Assembly: GCA_900769965.1 (NCBI GenBank)
Contig: CAAGIQ010000065.1
Location: forward strand, 1-28,048
DNA length: 28,048 nucleotides
Direction of reading: 5' to 3'
Source of the DNA: Bacilli bacterium
Lineage (GTDB): Bacteria; Bacillota_I; Bacilli_A; RFN20; CAG-288
Shown here: positions 1 through 7,094 of the stretch, in pieces
How the letters are laid out: every line of letters starts with the position of its first letter
Position numbering within the stretch: the stretch's first letter is position 1
Position numbers and translations under genes: made by a program
The notes under the pieces: generated by a model
The model's database searches: none
What the model was told of the DNA's origin: nothing
Seen by the model: only the letters and a program-made list of their open reading frames with translations

Positions 1-6
1 CAATAA

Positions 7-12
7 CTCCTT
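7..12 (-). promoter_or_regulatory. Ribosome binding site of a gene starting outside the window
   Basis: On the minus strand an AAGGAG sits only a few bases from the window edge. The one in-window start candidate, TTG at 1-3, is only three bases away, so the real start codon is probably just outside. Positions 13-196 hold no convincing ORF and look like the leader or promoter region of that gene. No -10/-35 pair stands out clearly. Confidence 0.35.
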
Positions 13-196
13 CAAATCTCTCATTTTTTAGTGTTTGAAAAAAATTTACTGATTCGTTGCATTTACTATTTCAATTAACAGAATTTTTTAGAAAAATTTT
101 GTTTGAAGTTTTTCTGTTTAATGCATCAATTTCAAATGCTTTGTTATTTTATAATAACTAGTAAAATAAGGCAAGGTCTTTTTACTAAAAAACTAC

Positions 197-237
197 AAAA
201 AATCCACTAGTTTCTATTGAGTGTGAAGCTAGTGGAT
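197..237 (-). terminator. Rho-independent terminator after the aldehyde dehydrogenase gene
   Basis: Perfect 9-bp inverted repeat (ATCCACTAG / CTAGTGGAT, 202-210 and 229-237) with an 18-base loop. On the minus strand it is followed at once by six T (197-202). It lies 33 bases after the aldehyde dehydrogenase stop codon. Confidence 0.85.
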
Positions 238-270
238 ATATATTTCTATATATATGTAGTAAATGACCTA

Positions 271-1638
271 TTATTTAACTACTTTTCTAATCATCTTTTC
301 CTTCTTATTAGAATATGGATGATATCTAAGCGATAGATCTAGATAGGTCTTATGATCCAAAATTCCTTTCGCATGTGTGAAAGTATCAAACGATTTCTTT
401 CCATGGTATTGCCCCATTCCCGATTGCTTCAATCCGCCGAATGGTAAAGCGTTATTTGAAAGGTGCATTAAACAATCATTAGCGCATCCAGCTCCAAATC
501 TAACTTGCTCAAACACCCTATTTATCTCTTTCTTATCGCTTGAGTAGATATATAAAGCTAAAGGGGTTTGGCGTGCATTTACTTCATTTATAACTTCATC
601 GATAGAAGAGAAAGTTATAACTGGAAGAATAGGTCCAAATATCTCATCTTCCATCACTTTGGATTTAAATGTAGCGTCAACTAATGTTAGCTCTACTTTT
701 GTCTCACTACACTTCCCTCCTAAAATAAGATGATCTTTTTCAGCTTCTATTAATTCTTTTAATCTTAATACGTTCTTCTCGTTGACAATCTTTGGGAATT
801 CCTCGTTTTCAATAAATTCGCCGTTAAACTGAATCTTTATTTCCTCTTTAAATAACTTTATGAAATCATCTTTTATCGATTCATCTATCAACAAGTAATC
901 TGGAGCCACACAAGTTTGACCTGCGTTAACAGCTTTTCCAAAAAGTATTCTTCTTGCAGCGATTCTTAAATCGCATGACTTAGTTACAATACAAGGAGAT
1001 TTTCCTCCAAGTTCAAGGACGCATGGAGTAAGGTTATTCGCTGCATGCGCTAAAACTTTTTTGCCTATGTTTGGAGAACCTGTAAAGAATATCAAATCGA
1101 AATCTAAATCTAACAATATATCAGCGATATCTCTTCCGCCTTTTACGCAGCAAAGATATTTAGAATCGAATTCTTCGTTTATGATTTTCTCTATTACTTC
1201 TGTGACATTCTTTGTCTGGGACGAAGGTCTAATCATACATGTATTTCCACCTTCAATAGCACCTACTAGTGGCTGAATGGTAAGAAGGAAAGGATAGTTC
1301 CACGGAGACATGATCATCGTTACCCCATAAGGTTCTTTATAGATGTAACTTCTAGATGGAAAAGCAGCTAAACAGGTACTCACCACATCTCTTTTCATCC
1401 ATCTTTTTAGATGTTTTAAAGAGTGAGAAATCTCTTCGTATACCAAACCTATTTCAGTCATATACGCTTCTTGGCTGGATTTATTTAAATCCTTTTTTAA
1501 AGCTTCTAAAAGTAAAGCTTCATTTCTCTTAATGCTATCTTTTAATTTGATAAGCATCTTTCTTCTAAACTCATATGAAAGAGTTTCATGAGTTAAAAAA
1601 TATTCCTTTTGACTTTGGAAAACTTGTTTTACGTCCAT
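271..1638 (-). CDS. Aldehyde dehydrogenase family protein (ALDH3-like)
   Basis: NAD(P)-dependent oxidation of an aldehyde to a carboxylate; the physiological substrate is not evident. The 455 residues match the short ALDH3-type architecture. Visible motifs: PWNY with the oxyanion Asn114, FFTGS near 184-188 at the nucleotide site, general base Glu209 in LELGG, nucleophile Cys243 in GQTC, the EIFGP loop with Glu332, and PFGGLKQSGMG near the C-terminus. One departure: the usual KPSE cofactor segment reads RPSS (Arg137 for Lys). The ATG is supported by AGGAGG eight bases upstream. It is last in a minus-strand series, after the Sel1 gene, but a terminator lies between them and another follows, so it may be monocistronic. 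The family call is firm, the substrate unknown. Confidence 0.92.
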   Translation of the reverse strand: MDVKQVFQSQKEYFLTHETLSYEFRRKMLIKLKDSIKRNEALLLEALKKDLNKSSQEAYMTEIGLVYEEISHSLKHLKRWMKRDVVSTCLAAFPSRSYIYKEPYGVTMIMSPWNYPFLLTIQPLVGAIEGGNTCMIRPSSQTKNVTEVIEKIINEEFDSKYLCCVKGGRDIADILLDLDFDLIFFTGSPNIGKKVLAHAANNLTPCVLELGGKSPCIVTKSCDLRIAARRILFGKAVNAGQTCVAPDYLLIDESIKDDFIKLFKEEIKIQFNGEFIENEEFPKIVNEKNVLRLKELIEAEKDHLILGGKCSETKVELTLVDATFKSKVMEDEIFGPILPVITFSSIDEVINEVNARQTPLALYIYSSDKKEINRVFEQVRFGAGCANDCLMHLSNNALPFGGLKQSGMGQYHGKKSFDTFTHAKGILDHKTYLDLSLRYHPYSNKKEKMIRKVVK

Positions 1639-1655
1639 ATAATTAACCTCCTAAC

Positions 1656-1678
1656 AAAAAAGGACCAATAAAGGCCCT
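1656..1678 (-). terminator. Terminator overlapping the stop codon of the Sel1 gene
   Basis: On the minus strand AGGGCC, a six-base loop and GGTCCT form a 6-bp stem (one G-U pair) followed by six T. The 5' arm overlaps the TAG stop of the Sel1-repeat gene, and the T-run ends just before the AGGAGG of the aldehyde dehydrogenase gene. Confidence 0.7.
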
Positions 1679-2642
1679 AACTATGTAATTTATAAGCGAA
1701 AACGTCACCGCGAATCTTATCTACTCTTCTAATGGCTTCCTTGGCTTTTTCATCACCTCTAGAAGCAGCGGATTGATAGTAGAAATAAGCTTTATCGTAA
1801 TCTTGATCAACATATTTGCCTTCAAAATAGACATCGCCTAAAAAACATAAAGCTTCTTTCAAGCCGGCTTTTGCAGCTTGATAGATCTTATTCAAACCTA
1901 AAGAGATGTTTTTAGACGAAGATAAGGTACCAATCAATATGTTATATCCTAATAAGTACTTAGCTTTAATAGAGCCTAATTCCTCAGCTTTTTGATAGAA
2001 GAGATAAGCGAGGTTAACATCCTTTTCAACAACTACGCCTTCTAAATAGGCATTACCTAAATAGATGCAAGCTCTAATATTACCGTTATCAGCTTCTCTT
2101 TTTATCGAATCAACTATTTCGATATTCTCGTATTTGTCTTGTTGATCGTTAAGTTGAGAAATCAAATTAACTAATCTGTCATAAGATGAGGAATCGATGT
2201 CTTCTTCTTTTTCCTCTTTTTGAATCTCTTTTAAAGTAGCTTTAGCTTCTTCTAAAGATAAAGCGTCATAGCTATCCGCTAATTCGTTAAGAGTCTTAAC
2301 CTTTTCATCATCCTTAACGAAATCGCAAAGAGGAATATCGTAATATTTAGCGAGATATCTCGTCGCTAAAGAATCGTGATTTTCAATAGAAAGCTTTTCG
2401 AGCATCGGGTAAGCCTTTTTTAATATCTTGTTCCCTTTTTTTAACTCGACGTTAATATCTTTATAACCGGTAGCTAAAATGAAACCGAGCAAAAAAATCG
2501 CTTTCGGATTATTCAACTTAGCAGCTTTTTTTAAAGGCTTAACAAACTTCATGTCAGTTTGTAAAGAATCCTTGCTTTCACTTTGCAAAGCTCTGTAGCC
2601 TTCTTCAAATAGCAATTCGCTTCTTTCTAAATCGACTTTCAA
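1677..2642 (-). CDS. Sel1-like repeat (TPR-type) protein
   Basis: 321 residues without a signal peptide or membrane segment, so probably cytoplasmic. Sel1-like helical repeats are seen around residues 45-80 (AIFLLGFILATGY), 190-225 (ACIYLGNAYLEGVVVEKD, then LAYLFYQKAEELG) and 262-300 (ALCFLGDVYFEGKYVDQD, then AYFYYQSAASRGD). A charged linker rich in Glu and Lys lies at about 130-160. Sel1 repeats are protein-interaction scaffolds; no enzymatic motif is seen and the partner is unknown. The start is TTG, with GAGAGG nine bases upstream; the next Met is at residue 31, inside the first helical region, so TTG is preferred. A terminator overlaps its stop codon. Confidence 0.8.
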   Translation of the reverse strand: MKVDLERSELLFEEGYRALQSESKDSLQTDMKFVKPLKKAAKLNNPKAIFLLGFILATGYKDINVELKKGNKILKKAYPMLEKLSIENHDSLATRYLAKYYDIPLCDFVKDDEKVKTLNELADSYDALSLEEAKATLKEIQKEEKEEDIDSSSYDRLVNLISQLNDQQDKYENIEIVDSIKREADNGNIRACIYLGNAYLEGVVVEKDVNLAYLFYQKAEELGSIKAKYLLGYNILIGTLSSSKNISLGLNKIYQAAKAGLKEALCFLGDVYFEGKYVDQDYDKAYFYYQSAASRGDEKAKEAIRRVDKIRGDVFAYKLHS

Positions 2643-2667
2643 CTTCTAAGCCTCTCTTTCTATATAA

Positions 2668-2696
2668 ATTATATAAAAGAAAAGGTGTAAATGAAA
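2668..2696 (-). promoter_or_regulatory. Possible promoter of the Sel1 gene
   Basis: A perfect TATAAT (2668-2673, minus strand) lies about 25 bases before the TTG start of the Sel1 gene. Only poor -35 candidates (TTTCAT at 17 bases, TTCATT at 16) precede it. No hairpin terminator is seen after radC, so read-through from radC is also possible. Confidence 0.35.
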
Positions 2697-2727
2697 TACA
2701 ATTTTTTCGAATAGTCTCTTTTGTTAT

Positions 2728-3414
2728 CTAGTCAGTGAATTTATAAACAATTTTATTAGATATCAAAGAATAAATCTCATTTTCAGTAACGATTAAGTTA
2801 TCTATCAACTTGAGTTTAAACGCTTTTAGTTGAGATTTTAGTATATCGTTTATCCTTTCATCTTCTTTAGATGGTAGATGATTGGCGGAAGGATGATTAT
2901 GAATTAGCAAGACATATGTCGCTTCATTTTTTAAAGCTGATTTAATTATTTCCCTCGATTCAAAATAAACCTTATCTTGCGAGTCTGACTCCTTAAGTTC
3001 AAAACTAATAACGTTCTTAGCTTTATCTAGATATATAACTTTTAGCTTCTCGTTAGTAAGATAGCGCATGTCCTGAGTAATTAAAGGATAGAATAAAGGT
3101 TCATCATAAGTGGTTTTATATAGATAACTATCTTTGATTCTTTTACCTAACTCAACACTAGCTAAAAGCTTTAAGGCCTTCGCTTTCTTTATCCCTTTAA
3201 TCTTGCTTAATTCAAAGCATGATATCGTTTCTAACTTTTCAACTCCACCTATCTCATTAATTAATCGAGAGGATAAAGTAACAACATCCTCATTATGGTT
3301 ACCACATTGGATGATAATGGCAATTATCTCCGCATCTGAAAGAGACTTCATCCCGTGAAGCAGCGCTTTTTCACGTGGCTTACAAGAGGAAGGTAGTTCT
3401 TTAAATATCATCAC
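2728..3414 (-). CDS. radC: RadC family JAB/MPN-domain protein
   Basis: 228 residues, the normal RadC length. The N-terminal helix-hairpin-helix region has the family's KPREKALLHG...LSDAEIIAI segment (12-34). The C-terminal JAB metallopeptidase-like domain has the metal site His172-x-His174 with Asp185 (HNHPS...PSKED) and an upstream Glu155 candidate. The usual Gly after NHPS is Ala. RadC's cellular role is unsettled; a direct DNA-repair role was withdrawn for the E. coli protein. The ATG overlaps the TGA stop of the upstream small peptide gene (TGATG), and the Shine-Dalgarno is poor (GGGGTAAG), so translation is probably coupled to that peptide. The tig-lon-ysxC-valS-radC order resembles a shortened Bacillus order. 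Confidence 0.9.
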   Translation of the reverse strand: MMIFKELPSSCKPREKALLHGMKSLSDAEIIAIIIQCGNHNEDVVTLSSRLINEIGGVEKLETISCFELSKIKGIKKAKALKLLASVELGKRIKDSYLYKTTYDEPLFYPLITQDMRYLTNEKLKVIYLDKAKNVISFELKESDSQDKVYFESREIIKSALKNEATYVLLIHNHPSANHLPSKEDERINDILKSQLKAFKLKLIDNLIVTENEIYSLISNKIVYKFTD

Positions 3415-3599
3415 TTACCCCATTTGAAAACGAAGCCACCAGGTAAAGTCACATCTCCTTTAGCCGATACAAAAAACCTATAACAAATTACCGCTACTAT
3501 CGCTATAGCTAATATAGCCATCACTCCAGTAAGAGTTATAGCTTCTCCACCCTTAATCTCTTTGCATTCTTCATCAGATAATACTCTTAATTCTTCCAT
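3411..3599 (-). CDS. Small double-glycine leader peptide (bacteriocin-like precursor)
   Basis: 62 residues with the layout of a class II bacteriocin or peptide-pheromone precursor. A short acidic leader ends in Gly17-Gly18, with the classic LSDEECKEIKGG pattern (hydrophobic residues at -12 and -4 from the cut, acidic residues between). The mature part would be 44 residues: a hydrophobic membrane-like helix (about 21-44) with a single Cys39, then a polar tail with PGG and ending KWGK. The start is ATG at 3597-3599, not the in-frame GTG 18 bases upstream, because AAGGAGG lies between them at correct spacing (8 bases). The gene sits between valS and radC and overlaps radC by TGATG. No ABC transporter-peptidase or immunity gene is seen in the window. 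What is seen is the leader and helix; antimicrobial or signalling activity is inference. Confidence 0.75.
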   Translation of the reverse strand: MEELRVLSDEECKEIKGGEAITLTGVMAILAIAIVAVICYRFFVSAKGDVTLPGGFVFKWGK

Positions 3600-3605
3600 A
3601 AAAAT

Positions 3606-3642
3606 ATCCTCCTTCACTTCTTATTAGGAGCAAAAGGAGGAT
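3606..3642 (-). promoter_or_regulatory. Hairpin sequestering the ribosome binding site of the peptide gene
   Basis: Perfect 9-bp inverted repeat: on the minus strand ATCCTCCTT (3642-3634), a 19-base loop, AAGGAGGAT (3614-3606). The downstream arm is exactly the Shine-Dalgarno of the small peptide gene, so folding would hide it. A run of five T follows two bases after the stem, so it could also be a weak terminator for valS. Confidence 0.55.
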
Positions 3643-3652
3643 TTTTTTAAAA

Positions 3653-6220
3653 TTATTTTAGATATTTAGCTAATTCTTCTTCGTTAGCCTTTAACTTTTC
3701 TCGCTCTTTGTTAACTAGGGCTTCAGGAGCTTTCTTTACAAAGGCAGGATTATTTAACATCTTTGAAGATCTTTCGATTTCCTTTTTTAGAATTTCGATT
3801 CTCTTGTTGATTTCAGAGCTATCTTCTTTCTTAGCTTCATAAGAGACTTTTAAGCCTATCTTCGAGAAGTAAACTAGACCTTTTTCCTCTTCTTTAAGCA
3901 AGGTCAAAGAGGAAGCAAAACACAATCTAGAAAGGTAATCTTTCACTTCGTCAAAGTCATTTTTTGAAGCGAATAAGGATAAATCAACTTTGTAGTTAGG
4001 TTCTAAAGAAGCGTTAACTTTGATCTGACGGACATGCTTGATCATCTCGACGATAGAAGCGCCAATCTTATCTTTAGTTAATCTCTTCTTGAGTTTAGAT
4101 GGGTATTCTTCTTCATAGATGCTCTTCTTATGTTTTGGAAGATGGAGATAAATGTCTTCTGCGATAAATGGTGTGAATGGGAACAAGGCGATTAGCAAGC
4201 GTTTTAAAACGTCGTACAAGACATTTTTAACAACCTTTACTCTCTCTTCATCTTTCTTTAAATCAATTTTTGCAAATTCGATGTAGTTGGAGCAGAAAAT
4301 ATCGTAGATAAAGTTATATAGATACTTGCTAGCTTGACCTAGCTCGTACTTATCCATGTTCTTCTTAACCGCTTCGATAGTAGAATTGAAATTCTTATAT
4401 AAGTATTGATCAGCTGCGCTTAACTTCAACTTACTAACATCTTCAACAGGTTCAAAGTCATCGCCTAAGTTAATCAAGATATATCTTGAAGCGTTCCAAA
4501 TCTTATTTAAGAATGTTGAGGAAGATTTAATCTTATCCATTCCGAAGGACATATCTAAACCAGGAGTAACAGTAGTTGCTAAAGCGTATCTTAAAGAGTC
4601 GACTCCATACTCTTTAACAACATCGATTGGATCGATACCGTTACCTAAAGATTTAGACATCTTGCGGCCGAATTCATCTCTAACTAAACCGTGAATAAAG
4701 CAATCTTTAAAAGGCATATTTTTAGTAAAATGTACCGCTTGGAAAGCCATTCTTGCAACCCAGAAGAAGATGATATCGTAGGCGGTAACTAGAAGCGAAG
4801 TTGGATAATATCTCTTGTAGTAAGGATCGTTAACATCTGGCCAATTCTGCAAAGCAAATGGAGACAAAGCAGAAGAGAACCAAGTATCTAATACATCCTC
4901 ATCTTGGTAGTACTCGTTCTCGTCTAACTTCTCTAATGAACAGACAATTTCGCCAGTTTTCTTAGAGTAGTAGATTGGAATTCTATGACCCCACCAAAGT
5001 TGACGTGAGATGCACCAGTCATCGACTTCCTCCAACCAACGCTTAAAGATCTTATTAAATCTCTTCGGATAGAAATTGATCTTATCTTCGCTGTTTTGAA
5101 GCTTTAATGCCGCTTCTGCTAAAGGTTTCATCTTGATAAACCATTGTTTAGAAAGATATGGTTCGACTACAGTATCCGATCTTTCAGAGTGACCGACGCT
5201 GTGGACTATATTCTCAATCTTTTCTAAATCGCCGTTCTTTTCGATATCCTTTACTAAAGCTTCCCTACACTCATATCTATCCATACCTTGATATTTATGA
5301 GCAAGTTCGTTCATAGTGCCGTCTTTATTCATACAAAGAGGCATACTTAACTTATGACGCTTAGCAATCTCAAAGTCGTTAGGATCGTGAGCTGGAGTAC
5401 ATTTCATAAGTCCAGTACCGAATTCGATATCGACATAGCGATCAGCTATCATTATTAACTTTTCACCGTTAGCTGGGTTAATCACATATTTGCCTTCAAG
5501 ACCTTTATATCTTTCATCGTTCGGATTGAAGACGACACAGACATCACCAAACATCGTCTCTGGTCTAGTAGTAGCGATGACAAAATATTTTGAAGGATCA
5601 TCGTAAAGATGATAACGGAAGTAATAGAATTTACCTTCGATATCTTTATGGATTACTTCGATATTCGATAGAGCTGTCTGTAAGATTGGATCCCAGTTGA
5701 TGATTCTTTCACCTTGGTAAATAAGCCCTTCATCGTAAAGGTCTTTAAAGACTTTTTTAACTGCTTCATCGGTCTTCTCATCAAGAGTAAACCTCTCTCT
5801 TTTATAGTCCATGCCAATACCTAAACACTTCCATTGGTCATGGATATAAGAAGCGCTATCCTCTTTAAACTTCCAGACGATTTTTAAGAATTCCTCACGT
5901 CCAATTTTATATTTATCAATTCCATCCTTTTTAATTAAAGCTTCGACTTTGGCTTGAGTAGCGATACCAGCATGATCGGTACCCGGAGTGAACTCTACGT
6001 CATATCCCATCAAATTCTTATATCTTGCGATGATATCTAGTATCGATGTATTTAAAGCGTGACCGATATGGAGATGGCCGGTAACGTTTGGTGGGGGAAC
6101 TATCATCGAAAACGGCTTTTTAGATGAATTTACATCGCAATCAAAATAATTATTGTCTTTCCAGAAATCAAACTTTCCCTCTTCGGAAAGCACATGGGAG
6201 TAACTCTTTGCTAATTCCAT
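3653..6220 (-). CDS. valS: Valyl-tRNA synthetase
   Basis: Charges tRNA-Val with valine. 855 residues, normal for the family. Class I signatures are intact: HIGH at 51-54 in NVTGHLHIGHA and KMSKS at about 520-524 in GRKMSKSLGNG. The CP1 editing domain lies between, with TTRPETMFGD. The anticodon-binding helical domain follows, and the last ~65 residues are a charged coiled coil with IEILKKEIERSSKMLNNPAF, the tRNA-binding arm typical of ValRS, which separates it from LeuRS and IleRS. The start has a GGAGAAA ribosome binding site. The gene is preceded by a T-box leader and its own promoter, so expression should rise when uncharged tRNA-Val accumulates. The small peptide gene begins 53 bases after its stop. 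Confidence 0.97.
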   Translation of the reverse strand: MELAKSYSHVLSEEGKFDFWKDNNYFDCDVNSSKKPFSMIVPPPNVTGHLHIGHALNTSILDIIARYKNLMGYDVEFTPGTDHAGIATQAKVEALIKKDGIDKYKIGREEFLKIVWKFKEDSASYIHDQWKCLGIGMDYKRERFTLDEKTDEAVKKVFKDLYDEGLIYQGERIINWDPILQTALSNIEVIHKDIEGKFYYFRYHLYDDPSKYFVIATTRPETMFGDVCVVFNPNDERYKGLEGKYVINPANGEKLIMIADRYVDIEFGTGLMKCTPAHDPNDFEIAKRHKLSMPLCMNKDGTMNELAHKYQGMDRYECREALVKDIEKNGDLEKIENIVHSVGHSERSDTVVEPYLSKQWFIKMKPLAEAALKLQNSEDKINFYPKRFNKIFKRWLEEVDDWCISRQLWWGHRIPIYYSKKTGEIVCSLEKLDENEYYQDEDVLDTWFSSALSPFALQNWPDVNDPYYKRYYPTSLLVTAYDIIFFWVARMAFQAVHFTKNMPFKDCFIHGLVRDEFGRKMSKSLGNGIDPIDVVKEYGVDSLRYALATTVTPGLDMSFGMDKIKSSSTFLNKIWNASRYILINLGDDFEPVEDVSKLKLSAADQYLYKNFNSTIEAVKKNMDKYELGQASKYLYNFIYDIFCSNYIEFAKIDLKKDEERVKVVKNVLYDVLKRLLIALFPFTPFIAEDIYLHLPKHKKSIYEEEYPSKLKKRLTKDKIGASIVEMIKHVRQIKVNASLEPNYKVDLSLFASKNDFDEVKDYLSRLCFASSLTLLKEEEKGLVYFSKIGLKVSYEAKKEDSSEINKRIEILKKEIERSSKMLNNPAFVKKAPEALVNKEREKLKANEEELAKYLK

Positions 6221-6242
6221 ACTTTTTCTCCTTTTCTAACAA

Positions 6243-6450
6243 ATAAAAAAATCCTCTACTTGAGGACGAAATATTCGCGGTACCACCTCAATTCGTGAAG
6301 ATTCTTCACGCACTTATAACAAGTTTAACGTTTACCATAAACGGGTTTCCACCATGCTCCAAGACGACCATACCTAAGCTATCATATCTTTTCTCAGCTT
6401 CAAGACTCTCTGTGATGCTTCGCTTAGATAACCTTCTCTTCAACGCTCTT
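6243..6450 (-). promoter_or_regulatory. T-box leader of valS
   Basis: A tRNA-sensing antitermination leader. The T-box core GGTGGTACCGCG is on the minus strand at 6287-6276, able to pair with the NCCA end of uncharged tRNA. It is followed by a terminator stem TCCTC / GAGGA (6252-6256 with 6262-6266) and seven T (6245-6251). The 5' half starts with the usual stem I opening (GCGTTGAAGAGAAGG). By alignment to known stem I 3' strands (specifier followed by TTCTTGAGC-like sequence), the specifier is GTC at about 6368-6366, a valine codon; a second GTC directly follows, so the exact register is uncertain. Confidence 0.93.
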
Positions 6451-6452
6451 TT

Positions 6453-6482
6453 ATGATAGCAAAATATGACATTTATTTTCAA
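6453..6482 (-). promoter_or_regulatory. valS promoter
   Basis: Minus strand -35 TTGAAA (6482-6477), 18-base spacer, -10 TATCAT (6458-6453). The start point would fall just before stem I of the T-box leader and just after the terminator of ysxC. Confidence 0.75.
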
Positions 6483-6486
6483 CACT

Positions 6487-6530
6487 AAAAAAGAGGATAG
6501 AAGACCTATATAAAGGTCTAATATCCTCTA
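6487..6530 (-). terminator. Terminator after ysxC
   Basis: A long two-part stem on the minus strand: AGAGGATA, then AGACCT, a TTATAT loop, AGGTCT, then TATCCTCT, followed by a T-run. The two paired blocks are separated by a 2x2 internal loop. The 5' arm overlaps the ysxC stop codon. Confidence 0.92.
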
Positions 6531-7094
6531 ACTTAACCTAGTAGAAATATCTCCTCTTAACTCTTTGATGCCTAGTTCTTCACTAGATGAGGTAAAAAAG
6601 CAGGTTCTATCTTTAAAATAAAGATCTCTTTCCTTCTTTATAGCGCTCTTCTCCTTTTGATTCAACTTATCAAATTTAGTAAAGACTATAACGAATTCGA
6701 TTTGGTTTTCGTTTAATAAATCGATTATAGCAAGATCATCTTCAGACACCTTTCTACGCGAATCTAGAAGAAGATAAGCGCAGACAAGTTTCTTTTTAGA
6801 AAGAGAAAAGTAATCTAACATCATGTCTTCAAAATTAAACGAAGCATCTTTGTAATAGCCATACCCCGGAGCGTCAACTAAATACGCTCTATTTTCTAAA
6901 AGAAAATAGTTAAGCATCTTCGTACATCCAGGAGTTTTAGAAACGTATACTAGTTTCTTATTCGAGCAGAGAGAATTGATCAAAGATGATTTACCGACAT
7001 TCGATTTTCCTAGAAAACAAACTTGCTTTTTATCGAGAAGAAAATCCTTTTTAGTCGGAGCGGACTTAACAAACTTCGCACTCGCTAGATTCAT
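6528..7094 (-). CDS. ysxC: Ribosome biogenesis GTP-binding protein YsxC/EngB
   Basis: An essential-type GTPase that helps assemble the 50S ribosomal subunit. 188 residues, normal for EngB. G motifs in order: G1 GKSNVGKS at 29-36, G2 Thr in PGCTK near 55-59, G3 DAPG at 74-77, DSRRKVSEDD at 111-120 (an EngB-specific segment), G4 TKFD at 139-142, and an SSS G5 region near 168. The opening NLASAKFVKSAP is the usual EngB N-terminus, so ATG at 7094 is the start; AAGGTG is five bases upstream. The gene overlaps the 3' end of lon by 29 bases in another frame, as in a lon-ysxC operon. A strong terminator overlaps its stop. Confidence 0.96.
   Translation of the reverse strand: MNLASAKFVKSAPTKKDFLLDKKQVCFLGKSNVGKSSLINSLCSNKKLVYVSKTPGCTKMLNYFLLENRAYLVDAPGYGYYKDASFNFEDMMLDYFSLSKKKLVCAYLLLDSRRKVSEDDLAIIDLLNENQIEFVIVFTKFDKLNQKEKSAIKKERDLYFKDRTCFFTSSSEELGIKELRGDISTRLS

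Noticed and set aside
3600..3617. GTG start six codons upstream for the GG peptide
   Set aside because: The extension consists of the Shine-Dalgarno itself (AAGGAGG), so ATG at 3599 is the start.
5960..6105. A GTGGGGG tract inside valS resembling the tract near 21,710
   Set aside because: It encodes the conserved PPPN segment of ValRS and has no surrounding repeat.
6451..6460. GCTATCATA / TATGATAGC inverted repeat spanning the valS promoter and T-box leader
   Set aside because: One arm contains the -10 box and would not be transcribed, so the pairing is probably a coincidence.
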